Assembly: GCF_000242895.2 (NCBI RefSeq)
Contig: NC_021171.1
Coordinates: 2,204,001-2,268,000, forward strand
Direction: 5' to 3'
From: Bacillus sp. 1NLA3E
GTDB lineage: Bacteria > Bacillota > Bacilli > Bacillales > Cytobacillaceae
Length of the DNA stretch: 64,000 nt
Part shown: positions 16,584 through 25,659 of the stretch, piece after piece
How positions within the stretch are numbered: position 1 is the first letter of the stretch
How the letters are laid out: each line of letters starts with the position of its first letter
Program-made: the position numbers and the translations under genes
Notes under the pieces: generated by a model
Told to the model about the DNA's origin: nothing
The model's database searches: none
What the model saw: the letters and a program-made list of their open reading frames with translations, nothing else

Positions 16584-16742
16584 TCATAGATTTTTCATAC
16601 CCCAACCTTTTACGAAAAAAATTATTGAACAGGACAATGGGAAAAGCGCTAAATAGTTCCTATCCAGAGCTTGTGCTGCACCACACACAGCAAGAATAAT
16701 CCCTATAATATATAAATATATTTTCTTCCAATTTATTTTCAT
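16584..16742 (-). CDS. Small two-helix membrane protein
   Basis: A 52-residue protein with two hydrophobic segments (YLYIIGIILAVCGAAQAL and LALFPLSCSIIFFVKGWG). GGGAG eight bases before the ATG at 16742 chooses this start over the longer frame to 16814, which has no ribosome site. It follows the ABC permease gene by 76 bases on the same strand and is probably the last gene of that operon. It could be an accessory subunit; no family is recognised. Confidence 0.6.
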   Translation of the reverse strand: MKINWKKIYLYIIGIILAVCGAAQALDRNYLALFPLSCSIIFFVKGWGMKNL

Positions 16743-16818
16743 TACTTTTTCTCCCAACACATGACTTCCAAAAAAAAAGCGGGTAAGGAAATCATGGGAA
16801 TTTAGATTTCCCATATAA

Positions 16819-17466
16819 TTAAAGATCTATTTTTTCAAAAATTCGGACCGAAAAGAAGTAAGAGATAAGTACGAAAACAGAAGTAATGCTTGAAATTGAA
16901 ACCATCGGATGTTCATAGATAGCTGGAGTAATATGAGAGTTTTGTGAAAAAAGCTTTCCCATTCCATTTGTCACCAGAAAAAACGTTCCAATCCCTATTA
17001 TACTGGCAACTCGATATCCAAATTTAAAATGAATAGGATAAAATGTTGTCGCCAAAAGATAAGTAAAACATAATGATAAGACGATGATTCGCCAATCAAA
17101 TGTCTGGCTACTATATAAATGAAACATTACTTTTAACACAAAAAATAAAACAACATATGAAAGAAATGAAATGAGCCACCATGCACTGATCATGACATAT
17201 TTAGCATTTATAACAGCCCGTCTCGTTAACGGTAAACTGAGCAAAAGCCGGTTTTGCGATTTTTCACTTTCATTTGTATTGAAATTGGAATACATCACCA
17301 TAAAATAGGCAATAAAAGCGATACTCAAACTATATATTAAAATCGTAATAAGACTGTAGCCAGAAATGTTTTTTCCAATCGTCAGGAAATACGGCAATAA
17401 AAAAATTGGGGCAAAGTAAGCAACTTTTTTTTGCGTAAAAATATCTTTAATCATTAAATGGAGCAT
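16819..17466 (-). CDS. ABC-2-type permease subunit
   Basis: 215 residues with six hydrophobic segments, starting MLHLMIKDIFTQKKVAYFAP and including the loop SEKSQNRLLLSLPLTRRAVI, typical of ABC-2 permeases of the YtrC/YhcI-like group in which a short amphipathic helix precedes the first span. It lies 47 bases after its ATPase gene, with a ribosome site AAGGAG. With the GntR gene it forms a three- or four-gene operon, an arrangement common for cell-envelope or antimicrobial-response exporters. The substrate is unknown. Confidence 0.83.
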   Translation of the reverse strand: MLHLMIKDIFTQKKVAYFAPIFLLPYFLTIGKNISGYSLITILIYSLSIAFIAYFMVMYSNFNTNESEKSQNRLLLSLPLTRRAVINAKYVMISAWWLISFLSYVVLFFVLKVMFHLYSSQTFDWRIIVLSLCFTYLLATTFYPIHFKFGYRVASIIGIGTFFLVTNGMGKLFSQNSHITPAIYEHPMVSISSITSVFVLISYFFSVRIFEKIDL

Positions 17467-17513
17467 GGTTTGAATTCTCCTTTTCTTTTAGATTTGGGTA
17501 CAAAAATTTAATT

Positions 17514-18383
17514 CTATACCTCGTTTTTGCGTGATTTTACTAAGGAATACATGATATCTTCCAATGTCGGTCTTACATAACATAATTCAAGATTAGAATC
17601 TAAATTCCCCAGTTCGTTCTTTTTCATAAATGCCTCAAAGCCAAGTGATGTTTCTTTTATCAATAGTGGCTGAAACACAGTGACTGCCTCCTTTTGGTCC
17701 TTAGGTCCTTTAATCAGTACATATTCATCCAACAGATTTTCCATTTCTTCGCTCAACAGAATTTTCCCATTAAGGATAAATGTAATATAATCAGCTACTT
17801 GCTCGAGATCGGTTGTAATATGCGTAGAGAAGAAAATGGCTTTATTTTCATCCTGAATAACGTCCCGTAAAATATCCAACAGCTCTTTTCTGAAAATCGG
17901 ATCAAGTCCGCTAGTTGGTTCATCCATTATAATCAGTTCTGCATGATGGGAAAGGGCTACAGCTAAGGCGAATTTCATTTTTGTTCCTTTTGATAAAGAT
18001 TTAACAGGCTTCGTAAGCGGCACTTCGAAATCATGGATATATTTGTAGAATAAATCGTTATCCCACTGGTCGTAGAATGAAGAGATAACCCGCTTGTTTT
18101 TCTCGACCGTTAAATCCTCAAAAAAAACATCTTGATCGTACACGAAACCTATCCGTTGCTTTAACGCTTTCATATCGCTGTGATAATTAGTCCCAAACAA
18201 TTTAATCTCACCACTGTTGATATGAACAAGGTCCATAATACACCGGATAATCGTACTTTTACCCGATCCATTCGGGCCAATGAAACCCATGATGAAACCT
18301 CTTTTTAGCGAAAAACTTACATCCTTTAAGGCAAAATCCTTAAATACTTTATTTAAATCTTTCACTTCTAAAATCGTATCCAT
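17514..18383 (-). CDS. ABC transporter ATP-binding protein
   Basis: 289 residues. Walker A is GPNGSGKST (36-44), the signature is the divergent LSKGT (130-134), Walker B is LIIMDEPTSGLDP (150-162), and the H-loop is FFSTH. The degenerate signature and a C-terminal extension of about 80 residues are usual for the YtrB/YhcH/BcrA-type exporters. The start lies two bases from the stop of the upstream GntR gene, so the two are translationally coupled. It energises the permease encoded next. Confidence 0.93.
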   Translation of the reverse strand: MDTILEVKDLNKVFKDFALKDVSFSLKRGFIMGFIGPNGSGKSTIIRCIMDLVHINSGEIKLFGTNYHSDMKALKQRIGFVYDQDVFFEDLTVEKNKRVISSFYDQWDNDLFYKYIHDFEVPLTKPVKSLSKGTKMKFALAVALSHHAELIIMDEPTSGLDPIFRKELLDILRDVIQDENKAIFFSTHITTDLEQVADYITFILNGKILLSEEMENLLDEYVLIKGPKDQKEAVTVFQPLLIKETSLGFEAFMKKNELGNLDSNLELCYVRPTLEDIMYSLVKSRKNEV

Positions 18384-18385
18384 TT

Positions 18386-18760
18386 TCAGTCCTCCTCGTA
18401 AAATTGCTCGATTAATTGGATCAATTGGTGAGTGGTAATATCGTACTTTTTGCTCTCATGCACAATTTGTTTTAATTGATTTCGAATGGAATCCAATTGT
18501 TTTTGTCTTAAAATCTGCTTTTTTCCTATAGAAACAAATGAACCTTTTCCGAGGACAGTATCAATATACCCTTCATTTTCCAATTCCTCATATGCCCTTT
18601 TTGTTGTAATGACACTAATTTTTAATTCTTTGGCAAGGTTCCGAATGGAAGGCAGCTGCTCACCTTCAGATAGTTGCCCAATTAATACATGTTTGATGAT
18701 TTGTTCTTTAATTTGCTGATAGATCGGCTTTTCGGATGTGTTCAAAATGATGATATCCAT
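18386..18760 (-). CDS. GntR-family repressor, YtrA type
   Basis: 124 residues: an N-terminal winged helix (about 1-75; EKPIYQQIKEQIIKHVLIG, LAKELKISVITTKRAYEEL, GYIDTVLGKGSFV) and only a short helical tail (80-124) instead of an effector domain, as in the YtrA subfamily. Such regulators control neighbouring ABC genes and respond to cell-wall-active compounds in characterised cases. A perfect palindrome overlaps its own promoter, which predicts autorepression of the whole operon. Confidence 0.92.
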   Translation of the reverse strand: MDIIILNTSEKPIYQQIKEQIIKHVLIGQLSEGEQLPSIRNLAKELKISVITTKRAYEELENEGYIDTVLGKGSFVSIGKKQILRQKQLDSIRNQLKQIVHESKKYDITTHQLIQLIEQFYEED

Positions 18761-18780
18761 TTACTACCCCTTATTGTCCA

Positions 18781-18824
18781 TACTGTATATACTCATTATA
18801 TACAGTATGAATCAGAATGTCCAA
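18781..18824 (-). promoter_or_regulatory. Promoter and palindromic operator of the GntR-ABC operon
   Basis: TACTGTATATA (18781-18791) and TATATACAGTA (18797-18807) form a perfect 11-base-arm palindrome around CTCAT. On the minus strand it contains the -10 TATAAT (18795-18800), with -35 TTGGAC (18819-18824) 18 bases away. A repressor bound here would block RNA polymerase directly. Confidence 0.85.
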
Positions 18825-18991
18825 ATTTTACAAAGGCCGATCTTTTTTAACAAGTTAGAAAGTAAAAGTCGCTAATCGGGTGCTTGTACTTTATTTTTAA
18901 GAAAATACTAAATGTTTAGAAAAATAAACAGGAATTTTACGTTCTTGCGGTTAATTAACAAATATAACAAAAACTTTAATAGGGGAAGAAT

Positions 18992-20140
18992 ATGCATATT
19001 AGCAAATTTGTTACACCAGAGATTATTTTTGGTAAAAATTCCATCAAACAGGCTGGCGATGCTTGTCTCCGACTAGGGGCAAAAAAGGTTTTAATTGTAA
19101 GCGATTACGGAGTTGCGAATGCAGGGTGGCTGGAAATAGTGATCGCCATTTGTAAAGAATCAAAATTGTCATTTGCAACTTTTATAGAAGTTACGGAAAA
19201 CCCAAAAGATAAGGATGTTAACGCAGGTTGTCGTACTTACCTTGCAAATGAATGTGATGCCATTATCGGTTTAGGTGGCGGCAGTGCCTTGGATGCGGCC
19301 AAGGCGATCGCCATCCTTGCGGTGAATGGCGGGAAAATAAGTGATTACGAAGGCGTAGATAAAATTGAAAAGCCACTTCCACCGATGATTATGATAATGA
19401 CGACAGCTGGATCGGGATCGGAAGTATCTCAATTTTCGGTCATCGTTGATTCGGAGCGACAGAAGAAAATGATCATCGTTTCAAAAACATTGGTTCCGGA
19501 TATCGCCATTGTTGATCCTTATACACTTGTTACAAAAGGTAGCAGTTTAACAGCAGCGACAGGGATGGATGTGTTAACCCATGCGGTTGAAGCCTATGTA
19601 AGCTCAGCTGCTACTCCCCTTACAGATGTTCAGGCAAGAAATGCTCTTACACTTGTCTCAAAATATTTACGTCCGTCCGTTGCATCCAAGACAAATGAAG
19701 AAGCGAAAGAAGCTATGGCGATGGCAAGCTTGCAAGCCGGCCTTGCTTTTTCCAATGCAATTCTTGGAGCAGTGCATGCCATTTCCCATGCCATCGGTGG
19801 AATCCTTCCAATGTCACATGGGGAAATCAATTCCGTTTTGCTCCCACATGTTATGGATTTTAATTTTATTGCTGCCCCAGATCGTTTTGCAGAAATTGCC
19901 GAATTTTTAGGGATTGATACAAGGGGCTTAACTCAGCGGGATGCGGGGAAAGAAGCGATTGAATTTGTTAGAGAGCTATCGGCAGATATAGGTGCACCAC
20001 AACGGTTAAGTGAAGTGGGAATGACCGTAGATATGATTGATTGGGCCAGTCAGCTCGCACTTGATGATGCCTGTATGATTACCAATCCCCGCGATGTGAC
20101 CCTTGAGGATGTAAAAAAACTTTTAATAAATGCATTGTAG
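18992..20140 (+). CDS. Iron-containing alcohol dehydrogenase
   Basis: 382 residues of the group III Fe-ADH family. NAD binding is marked by IIGLGGGSALDAAKAIA and TTAGSGSEVSQFSVIVD. Metal ligands come from the DVLTHAVEAYVSS and HAISHAIGG regions with HGEINSVLLPHVMDFN. It probably interconverts an alcohol and aldehyde or ketone with NAD(H); the substrate is not defined by sequence. GGGGAAG precedes the ATG. It is the first gene of an operon with a sensor kinase and a sigma-54 activator. I found no -24/-12 promoter before it; TTGTAC/TACTAA near 18882-18910 is a weak sigma-A candidate. Confidence 0.93.
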   Translation: MHISKFVTPEIIFGKNSIKQAGDACLRLGAKKVLIVSDYGVANAGWLEIVIAICKESKLSFATFIEVTENPKDKDVNAGCRTYLANECDAIIGLGGGSALDAAKAIAILAVNGGKISDYEGVDKIEKPLPPMIMIMTTAGSGSEVSQFSVIVDSERQKKMIIVSKTLVPDIAIVDPYTLVTKGSSLTAATGMDVLTHAVEAYVSSAATPLTDVQARNALTLVSKYLRPSVASKTNEEAKEAMAMASLQAGLAFSNAILGAVHAISHAIGGILPMSHGEINSVLLPHVMDFNFIAAPDRFAEIAEFLGIDTRGLTQRDAGKEAIEFVRELSADIGAPQRLSEVGMTVDMIDWASQLALDDACMITNPRDVTLEDVKKLLINAL

Positions 20141-20151
20141 GGGCGTTGATA

Positions 20152-21774
20152 ATGTTAGAGAGTAAACATGAAATGATCGCGCTGCTAACCGGTGTGAAGT
20201 CATCGAAAAAAAGTTATTATACTGAGCTAAAAACAACAGTAGAGCAACTGAGAAAGAAAAACATGCAGCTTGAAATTATTAATGATGTTATGAAAAGTAT
20301 GAAAGTGGATATGTCTCTTAATGAGATATTAAAAAATCTAATCGATAAATTAAGAGAGCTAACGCACTGTGACCGACTAAGCCTATTATTATTGCGGAAT
20401 GAAGATTTGATTATCACGAATGTTTATCCAGAAAACAGTGCGCGAATTAAAATTGATTCCGTTATTCCGACCGAGTATTCACTTTATTGGTCGGCGTTAA
20501 AAAATAAACAAACGATTTTCAAGAAAATAAATGATCCACATGAAGTCTTTTATGAAAAAGAGTATTTGTGTGCAGTTGGCATTCAAAGTGTTTTAGTCTT
20601 GCCTATTTTTTTAAAAAATAAAGGGATTGGAGTGCTAAGCATCGGGAGACAGGATTCTTCAGAGTGGAGTCGGGATGATCGATCATTCCTTGAACAACTG
20701 AGTGATCATCTAGCAGTAATCATCGAAAATACACAATTATACCATGAGGTAGTACAAGGGAAACAACAGTGGGAAGATACGTTTAAGGCCGTCGATGATA
20801 TGATCATTGTTTTTGATAAAAATTTACAAGTACTTCAGTATAACGATACGGTTAAAACATTTTTCAATATGAATGAACAAGCTCAGGTCTATCCCGTTTT
20901 GGGGGAACCGTGCCGATTATTAATTAAAGAAACGTTCCAAAGCCAAAGACCAGGTTTCAGAGATATGATTTTTCATGAGCAGACAATTTGCGAAACGTCC
21001 ACATACCCTGTTCAGAATAATCAAAACCAAGTATATGGTGTGATTCTTTATATTAAGGATGTAACGGAAAAACGCAAAATGGAAGCGCAACTACTTCATT
21101 CCGGAAAACTGGCTGCAATAGGAGAGATGGCGGCTGGTATCGCCCATGAACTAAACAGCCCATTAACAGCAATTCTTGGAAATTCCCAGCTTTTATTAAG
21201 GAGTAGATCTGTTAGGGATCCTTCCTATTTACTCCTTAATGATATTAAAAACTGTGGGGATCGCTGCAAAGGGATTATAAAAAGTTTGCTTACCTTTTCT
21301 CGGCAGGATGAATACCTCTTTGAACCATTTTCAATAAACGAGGCAATCAACCAGGTTTTGAACTTATTAAAATATCAACTTGAAAAGAACGAGATTATTA
21401 TAAATCTGGAATTTCAGGAGGACTTGCCTTTAATTGAGGGAAGTCAGCAGCAAATTGAACAAATTATTGTGAATTTAATCCTAAATGCCAGGGATGCCCT
21501 AGAAATTTCAGACCAGTCAAACAAAAAAATCGAAATTCGTACGTACTTTCATGAAAATAAAGTTTATCTAACCGTTCAGGATAATGGAATTGGAATTGAA
21601 GAAAGTAGATTATCAGAAATCTTTCATCCATTTCATACGACAAAAGAAAAGGATAAGGGAACAGGTTTGGGGTTATCTGTAAGCTTTGGAATAGCAAAGG
21701 TTCATGGAGGTACGATCGAGGTATGTAGCAAGCCGAATAACGGCAGCACCTTCACGCTTAAAATTCCTCTATAA
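20152..21774 (+). CDS. Soluble GAF-PAS sensor histidine kinase
   Basis: About 540 residues with no membrane segment, so it senses a cytoplasmic signal. Order: a short helical N-terminus, a GAF domain (about 50-195), a PAS domain (about 203-305, ending LYIKDVTEKR), a HisKA dimerisation helix with H332 in GIAHELNSPL, and a HATPase (about 420-540) with NLILNARDAL, DNGIGI and GTGLGLS. GGGG eight to nine bases before the ATG at 20152 favours that start over a TTG at 20146. It begins 11 bases after the dehydrogenase stop and is followed by its cognate response regulator. Confidence 0.93.
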   Translation: MLESKHEMIALLTGVKSSKKSYYTELKTTVEQLRKKNMQLEIINDVMKSMKVDMSLNEILKNLIDKLRELTHCDRLSLLLLRNEDLIITNVYPENSARIKIDSVIPTEYSLYWSALKNKQTIFKKINDPHEVFYEKEYLCAVGIQSVLVLPIFLKNKGIGVLSIGRQDSSEWSRDDRSFLEQLSDHLAVIIENTQLYHEVVQGKQQWEDTFKAVDDMIIVFDKNLQVLQYNDTVKTFFNMNEQAQVYPVLGEPCRLLIKETFQSQRPGFRDMIFHEQTICETSTYPVQNNQNQVYGVILYIKDVTEKRKMEAQLLHSGKLAAIGEMAAGIAHELNSPLTAILGNSQLLLRSRSVRDPSYLLLNDIKNCGDRCKGIIKSLLTFSRQDEYLFEPFSINEAINQVLNLLKYQLEKNEIIINLEFQEDLPLIEGSQQQIEQIIVNLILNARDALEISDQSNKKIEIRTYFHENKVYLTVQDNGIGIEESRLSEIFHPFHTTKEKDKGTGLGLSVSFGIAKVHGGTIEVCSKPNNGSTFTLKIPL

Positions 21775-21800
21775 TCTTTTAAGAATTTGGAGGTTTAATC

Positions 21801-23264
21801 ATGACAAATCTATTGATTATTGAAGATGAAAAAGAAGTGGGAAACTTCCTGTCCCATCTTTTTTCTTCAAAAGGCTATCATATTAAAGTGGTCAACAGCG
21901 GCAAAGAATTTTTCAGCATCGATTTTACGAAACAGATTTTTCAAGCAGCGATGATCGATTTAAAGCTTCCTGACGCGGAAGGGTTATCCTTGCTTCAAGT
22001 TTTAAAAAAACAGCAACCGGGATGTAAAGCGGTCATCATGACTGGATATAGTACAATTTCTACTGCTGTAGAGGCCATGAAATTAGGAGCGATTGATTAT
22101 ATTGAGAAGCCGTTTGACGATATTGATTTGTTGGAAAAACAAATTGATAACCTTCTTATTACGACAGCCAATTCAGCACAGCAGCACATTCATGAATTGG
22201 CGAATGAAACTGGCCTAATCATCGGACAAAATGAGGATATGGATCTGTTAATTCAAACAGCCTATAAAGTCGCCCGAAAAAATGTAAATGTGTTAATTGA
22301 GGGAGAGACTGGCACTGGAAAGGAAGTACTGGCACGATTTATTCATGAGGCCAGTCAGCGCAGCAATGAGTCCTTTATCGGTGTGAATTGCGGGGCCATT
22401 TCGGAATCACTGCTAGAAAGTGAGCTTTTCGGTCATGAAAAAGGAGCTTTTACGGGGGCAACACAAATGCGGAAAGGATTATTTGAAATAGCCAGTAAAG
22501 GGACATTATTTCTTGATGAAATTGCCGAGGCATCTTCATCGATTCAAGTAAAATTACTACGCGTCCTTGAAACAAGGGAGTTTATGAGAGTTGGGAGCGA
22601 AAGTATTTTCCATACTAACACGCGTTTAGTAGCCGCATCCAATGAAAACCTTTTTGAGGCTGTCCAGAATAAGAAATTCAGAGAAGATTTATTTTATCGG
22701 CTAAATGTGGTCCATTTGAAAATTCCATCTTTAAGAGAACGAAAAGGGGATCTCCCGTTATTGATACACCATCTATTAAACCGGCATACCACCACAACGA
22801 TTAAGTTTTCGGATGATGTGATAAGAGCGCTTCAAAATTACAATTGGCCTGGAAACATTCGCGAGCTTTCTAATTTCGTGACAAGAGTCGTAACACTTTC
22901 CGATTCAGTTGATGGAATCATCACAACAGCAGACCTTCCATTACTGAATATTGGCTCGTTAGCGAATTCAGTGGTGAAAAGTCCGAAACAAATTACAACA
23001 ATAAAAATGCAAGAGCGTGATTTTGAAGGATATTTACAGCATTGGGTAGACCATACTTTGTCAGCTTTCGAAGAAAAAAAGGAAATTAATTTAGATGAAG
23101 TTCTCTTGCAAATTAAGGAGCTTGAACTTCAAGTCGGCAAAGCTTTTATTCAAAAAACATTAAAAGAAACATTTGGTAATCGAAAGGAAGCAGCAAAAAG
23201 ACTGCAGATCACGATGAGAAAGCTCCGTTACCTCTTAAACGAAAAGAAAGAATGCAGTTTTTAA
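21801..23264 (+). CDS. NtrC-family sigma-54-dependent response regulator
   Basis: 487 residues: a receiver (1-120) with phosphoacceptor D53, T81 and K103; an AAA+ domain (about 137-370) with Walker A GETGTGKE (168-175), the sigma-54 contact loop GAFTGA (215-220) and Walker B TLFLDE (235-240); then a linker and a Fis-type helix-turn-helix ([20 protein letters not shown]). It activates sigma-54 promoters when phosphorylated, presumably by the kinase encoded just upstream. A perfect -24/-12 promoter precedes the convergent zinc alcohol dehydrogenase, the obvious candidate target. Confidence 0.95.
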   Translation: MTNLLIIEDEKEVGNFLSHLFSSKGYHIKVVNSGKEFFSIDFTKQIFQAAMIDLKLPDAEGLSLLQVLKKQQPGCKAVIMTGYSTISTAVEAMKLGAIDYIEKPFDDIDLLEKQIDNLLITTANSAQQHIHELANETGLIIGQNEDMDLLIQTAYKVARKNVNVLIEGETGTGKEVLARFIHEASQRSNESFIGVNCGAISESLLESELFGHEKGAFTGATQMRKGLFEIASKGTLFLDEIAEASSSIQVKLLRVLETREFMRVGSESIFHTNTRLVAASNENLFEAVQNKKFREDLFYRLNVVHLKIPSLRERKGDLPLLIHHLLNRHTTTTIKFSDDVIRALQNYNWPGNIRELSNFVTRVVTLSDSVDGIITTADLPLLNIGSLANSVVKSPKQITTIKMQERDFEGYLQHWVDHTLSAFEEKKEINLDEVLLQIKELELQVGKAFIQKTLKETFGNRKEAAKRLQITMRKLRYLLNEKKECSF

Positions 23265-23396
23265 GAATTTTAGACGGAGTACAGTCCAAAATCGGCCAGC
23301 CTCAGCAAAAAACCTTAGAATAATAAATACCCTTTTCCCGGGACACAATTATAAAGGTTGTTAATTGAGATCCATATGCTGAACTTTTCCATAAAA

Positions 23397-23432
23397 CAAG
23401 GGTACGGAATTGTAGGTGATTCCGTACCCTTG
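23397..23432. terminator. Bidirectional terminator
   Basis: CAAGGGTACGGAAT and ATTCCGTACCCTTG are perfect 14-base arms around an 8-base loop, between the convergent regulator and alcohol dehydrogenase genes. Confidence 0.9.
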
Positions 23433-23474
23433 TTGATGTTTTATGTTCCTAAAAAAATCAAAGTGAAAAAATCT

Positions 23475-24545
23475 TTATTCCAAAGTTAATACAACCCGTC
23501 CGTTAATGTATCCTTTTTCCATACGATCAAAGACTTCATTAATATTATTTAGTGGCTGGACTTCGATATTTGTACGAACTTTTCCTTGAGCGGCAAACTC
23601 AATCGCTTCCTGTAAATCTTTTCTAGTACCAACAATAGAACCTTTCACTGTGATACCATTTAGAACTGTATCAAAAATTGGAATTGGCAAATCAGCATTT
23701 GGAAGGCCAACTACAACTAGTGTACCGCCTCTTTTTACTGAGCCGTATGCTTGTTCAAATGCCTTTTTCGTAACAGCAACACTAACTGCTGCTTGAACTC
23801 CGCCTACTTGTGCTTTGATTTCCTCAATTGGGTTCACTCTTAACCCGTTGACCGATATATCGGCCCCTAGTTGTTTGGCTAATTCTAGCTTATCATCTTG
23901 AATATCAACAGCGATAACGTTGAAACCCATTGCTTTTGCATATTGAAGAGCCACATGTCCTAAGCCGCCGATTCCATATATAGCCACCCAATCCCCAGGC
24001 TTGGCCTCCGATACCTTTAATGCCTTGTAGGTAGTGACACCCGCACAGAAAATTGGTGAAACTTCATGAAAATCAAGACCATCTGGAATTTTCACTACAT
24101 AGTTAGCTGGTGCTTTACAATATTCTGCATAGCCTCCATCGACGGAATATCCAGCATTTATTTGATCTGGGCACAACGTTTCACGGCCAGTTAGACAATA
24201 TTCACACTCACCACAGGCTGAATAAAGCCATGGAACACCGACACGGTCTCCAACTTTAATAGAGCTTACACCTTCAGCTATTGCTTCAACGATCCCAACT
24301 CCCTCATGACCAGGGATGAGAGGAAGCTTTGGTTTCACTGGCCAATCCCCATGTGCAGCGTGGAGGTCAGTATGGCAGACTCCGCATGCTTTGATTTTTA
24401 CAAGAATTTCCCCATATGCTAACTCAGGTACGGGGACATCCTTAATTTCCAACTGTTGGTGAAATTCATTTATTACTGCCGCCTTCATCAATCTTGTTTC
24501 CTGACTTACCACAACAGAACTACCTAGATTTTCACGATTAATCAT
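23475..24545 (-). CDS. adhA: Zinc-dependent alcohol dehydrogenase
   Basis: 356 residues of the medium-chain, AdhA/AdhP type. Catalytic zinc ligands lie in [16 protein letters not shown] and PGHEGVG; structural zinc cysteines are in [15 protein letters not shown]; the NAD motif is [15 protein letters not shown]. It probably oxidises primary alcohols such as ethanol or reduces aldehydes with NAD(H). The usual start MKAAVI is preceded by 19 extra residues. AAGGGG eight bases before the ATG at 24545 and a promoter whose +1 should lie about 25 bases upstream support the long form, though an internal start at 24488 is possible. It has a sigma-54 promoter. Confidence 0.93.
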   Translation of the reverse strand: MINRENLGSSVVVSQETRLMKAAVINEFHQQLEIKDVPVPELAYGEILVKIKACGVCHTDLHAAHGDWPVKPKLPLIPGHEGVGIVEAIAEGVSSIKVGDRVGVPWLYSACGECEYCLTGRETLCPDQINAGYSVDGGYAEYCKAPANYVVKIPDGLDFHEVSPIFCAGVTTYKALKVSEAKPGDWVAIYGIGGLGHVALQYAKAMGFNVIAVDIQDDKLELAKQLGADISVNGLRVNPIEEIKAQVGGVQAAVSVAVTKKAFEQAYGSVKRGGTLVVVGLPNADLPIPIFDTVLNGITVKGSIVGTRKDLQEAIEFAAQGKVRTNIEVQPLNNINEVFDRMEKGYINGRVVLTLE

Positions 24546-24581
24546 GCTAACAACCCCTTTTTTTTATTCACTGATTAATAA

Positions 24582-24597
24582 TGCAAAAACCATGCCA
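24582..24597 (-). promoter_or_regulatory. Sigma-54 (-24/-12) promoter of the alcohol dehydrogenase
   Basis: The minus strand reads TGGCATGGTTTTTGCA: GG and GC are exactly ten bases apart, matching TGGCAC-N5-TTGCA at all key positions except the last base of the -24 box. The -12 GC lies 37 bases before the dehydrogenase ATG. Confidence 0.9.
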
Positions 24598-24649
24598 AGA
24601 TATAAAGCGTTTACATTAAGGGGTTATCCCGTAATTTATTAAGCTATTT

Positions 24650-24770
24650 GCCGAAAAATCGGCGAGATTTAGCCGTTGAAGCGGAAGTATATTGACGAAA
24701 TTTTGTTTTTGGGGGATATTTGGCTTTTTTACTTCATGTTAGGATTGAAATTTCGAGTGAAAGCCAAATA
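24650..24770. promoter_or_regulatory. Candidate activator-binding dyads upstream of the sigma-54 promoter
   Basis: GCCGA-AAAA-TCGGC (24650-24663) is followed by another GCCG, and TATTTGGCTT (24717-24726) is perfectly complementary to AAGCCAAATA (24761-24770). They lie about 55-175 bases upstream of the -24 box, where NtrC-type activators usually bind. Which of them is a true enhancer is not known; the long dyad could belong to the que side. Confidence 0.45.
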
Positions 24771-24812
24771 CAAAAAAATCTTCTTTACTAAGTGCTGAAT
24801 TGACATGTATTA

Positions 24813-24821
24813 TGATATAAT
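24813..24821 (+). promoter_or_regulatory. Extended -10 promoter of the que operon
   Basis: TGATATAAT has an extended -10 (TG, one base, TATAAT). No good -35 is seen at the right distance. It would start transcription about 40 bases before the preQ1 aptamer. Confidence 0.6.
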
Positions 24822-24868
24822 GAATTGGTTTCAAATTATGTTACGATATTAATGTCATAAATATATAA

Positions 24869-24938
24869 AGAGGTTCTAGCTACCCTCTCAAAAAAACTAA
24901 GGAAAACAGGACTGCTTTCTTAGTGGTTCTGTTTTTTT
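24869..24938 (+). promoter_or_regulatory. PreQ1-I riboswitch with terminator
   Basis: The aptamer (24869-24902) reads AGAGGTTCTAGCTACCCTCT, an A-run, then ACTAAGG, as in the Bacillus queC preQ1-I class, with a slightly shortened second loop. ACTAAGGAAA (24896-24905) can pair with TTTCTTAGT (24916-24924) as an antiterminator, or AACAGGAC can pair with GTTCTGTT followed by eight Ts as a terminator. Binding of preQ1 holds ACTAAGG in the pseudoknot, so the terminator forms and the operon is shut off. Confidence 0.93.
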
Positions 24939-24996
24939 TGTTTTTGAAAAGGTACGGGGCGGCGCAAAAGTTTGTCTGTATGAAGGAGCAATGAAA

Positions 24997-25656
24997 ATGA
25001 AAAATGATAAGGCTGTTGTTGTTTTTAGTGGAGGCCAAGATAGTACGACGTGTTTATTTTGGGCAATGAAACAATTTAAAGAAATAGAAGCCGTTACATT
25101 CGATTATAATCAAAGACACAAAAGTGAAATTGACTGTGCTAAAAATATTACAAATGAGTTAGGTATTAAACATCATATATTAGATATGGCACTTTTAAAT
25201 CAACTAGCACCAAATGCTTTGACAAGGGATGACATTGAGGTGAAGGAAGGGGAAGATGGCGAGTTGCCATCAACCTTCGTTCCAGGCCGCAATTTATTAT
25301 TCATGTCGTTTGCTGGCGTACTAGCAAGACAGATTGGTGCTAAGCACATCATAACGGGTGTATGTGAAACAGACTTTAGTGGTTATCCTGATTGTCGAGA
25401 TGTATTTATTAAATCGCTAAATGTGACATTGAATTTATCTATGGATTATCAATTTGTTATTCATACTCCTTTAATGTGGTTAAATAAAGCCGAAACGTGG
25501 CAAATGGCCGATGAACTTGGCGCTTTTGACTTTGTTCGGGAAAAAACATTAACCTGCTATAACGGAATTATAGCGGATGGATGCGGGGAATGTCCTGCCT
25601 GTAAACTACGCCAAAGAGGCCTTGAGGATTACTTGAAGGATCGGAAGGAGCGATAA
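24997..25656 (+). CDS. queC: 7-cyano-7-deazaguanine synthase
   Basis: About 219 residues. The ATP pyrophosphatase loop is [14 protein letters not shown], and zinc is held by cysteines near the end ([11 protein letters not shown] plus an upstream CYNG). It converts 7-carboxy-7-deazaguanine to preQ0 with ATP and ammonia in queuosine synthesis. AGGAG is eight bases before the ATG at 24997 and only two before the ATG at 24991, so the former is the likely start. First gene of queC-queD-queE-folE behind the preQ1 riboswitch. Confidence 0.97.
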   Translation: MKNDKAVVVFSGGQDSTTCLFWAMKQFKEIEAVTFDYNQRHKSEIDCAKNITNELGIKHHILDMALLNQLAPNALTRDDIEVKEGEDGELPSTFVPGRNLLFMSFAGVLARQIGAKHIITGVCETDFSGYPDCRDVFIKSLNVTLNLSMDYQFVIHTPLMWLNKAETWQMADELGAFDFVREKTLTCYNGIIADGCGECPACKLRQRGLEDYLKDRKER

Positions 25657-25659
25657 TAC

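Noticed and set aside
16584-16814. Long form (76 codons) of the small membrane gene
   Set aside because: The upstream start lies at the permease stop without a ribosome site; the internal ATG at 16742 has a proper one.
18807-18991. Sigma-54 promoter before the iron alcohol dehydrogenase
   Set aside because: The only TTGC (near 18955) has the nearest GG at 14 bases, not ten. No -24/-12 pair fits.
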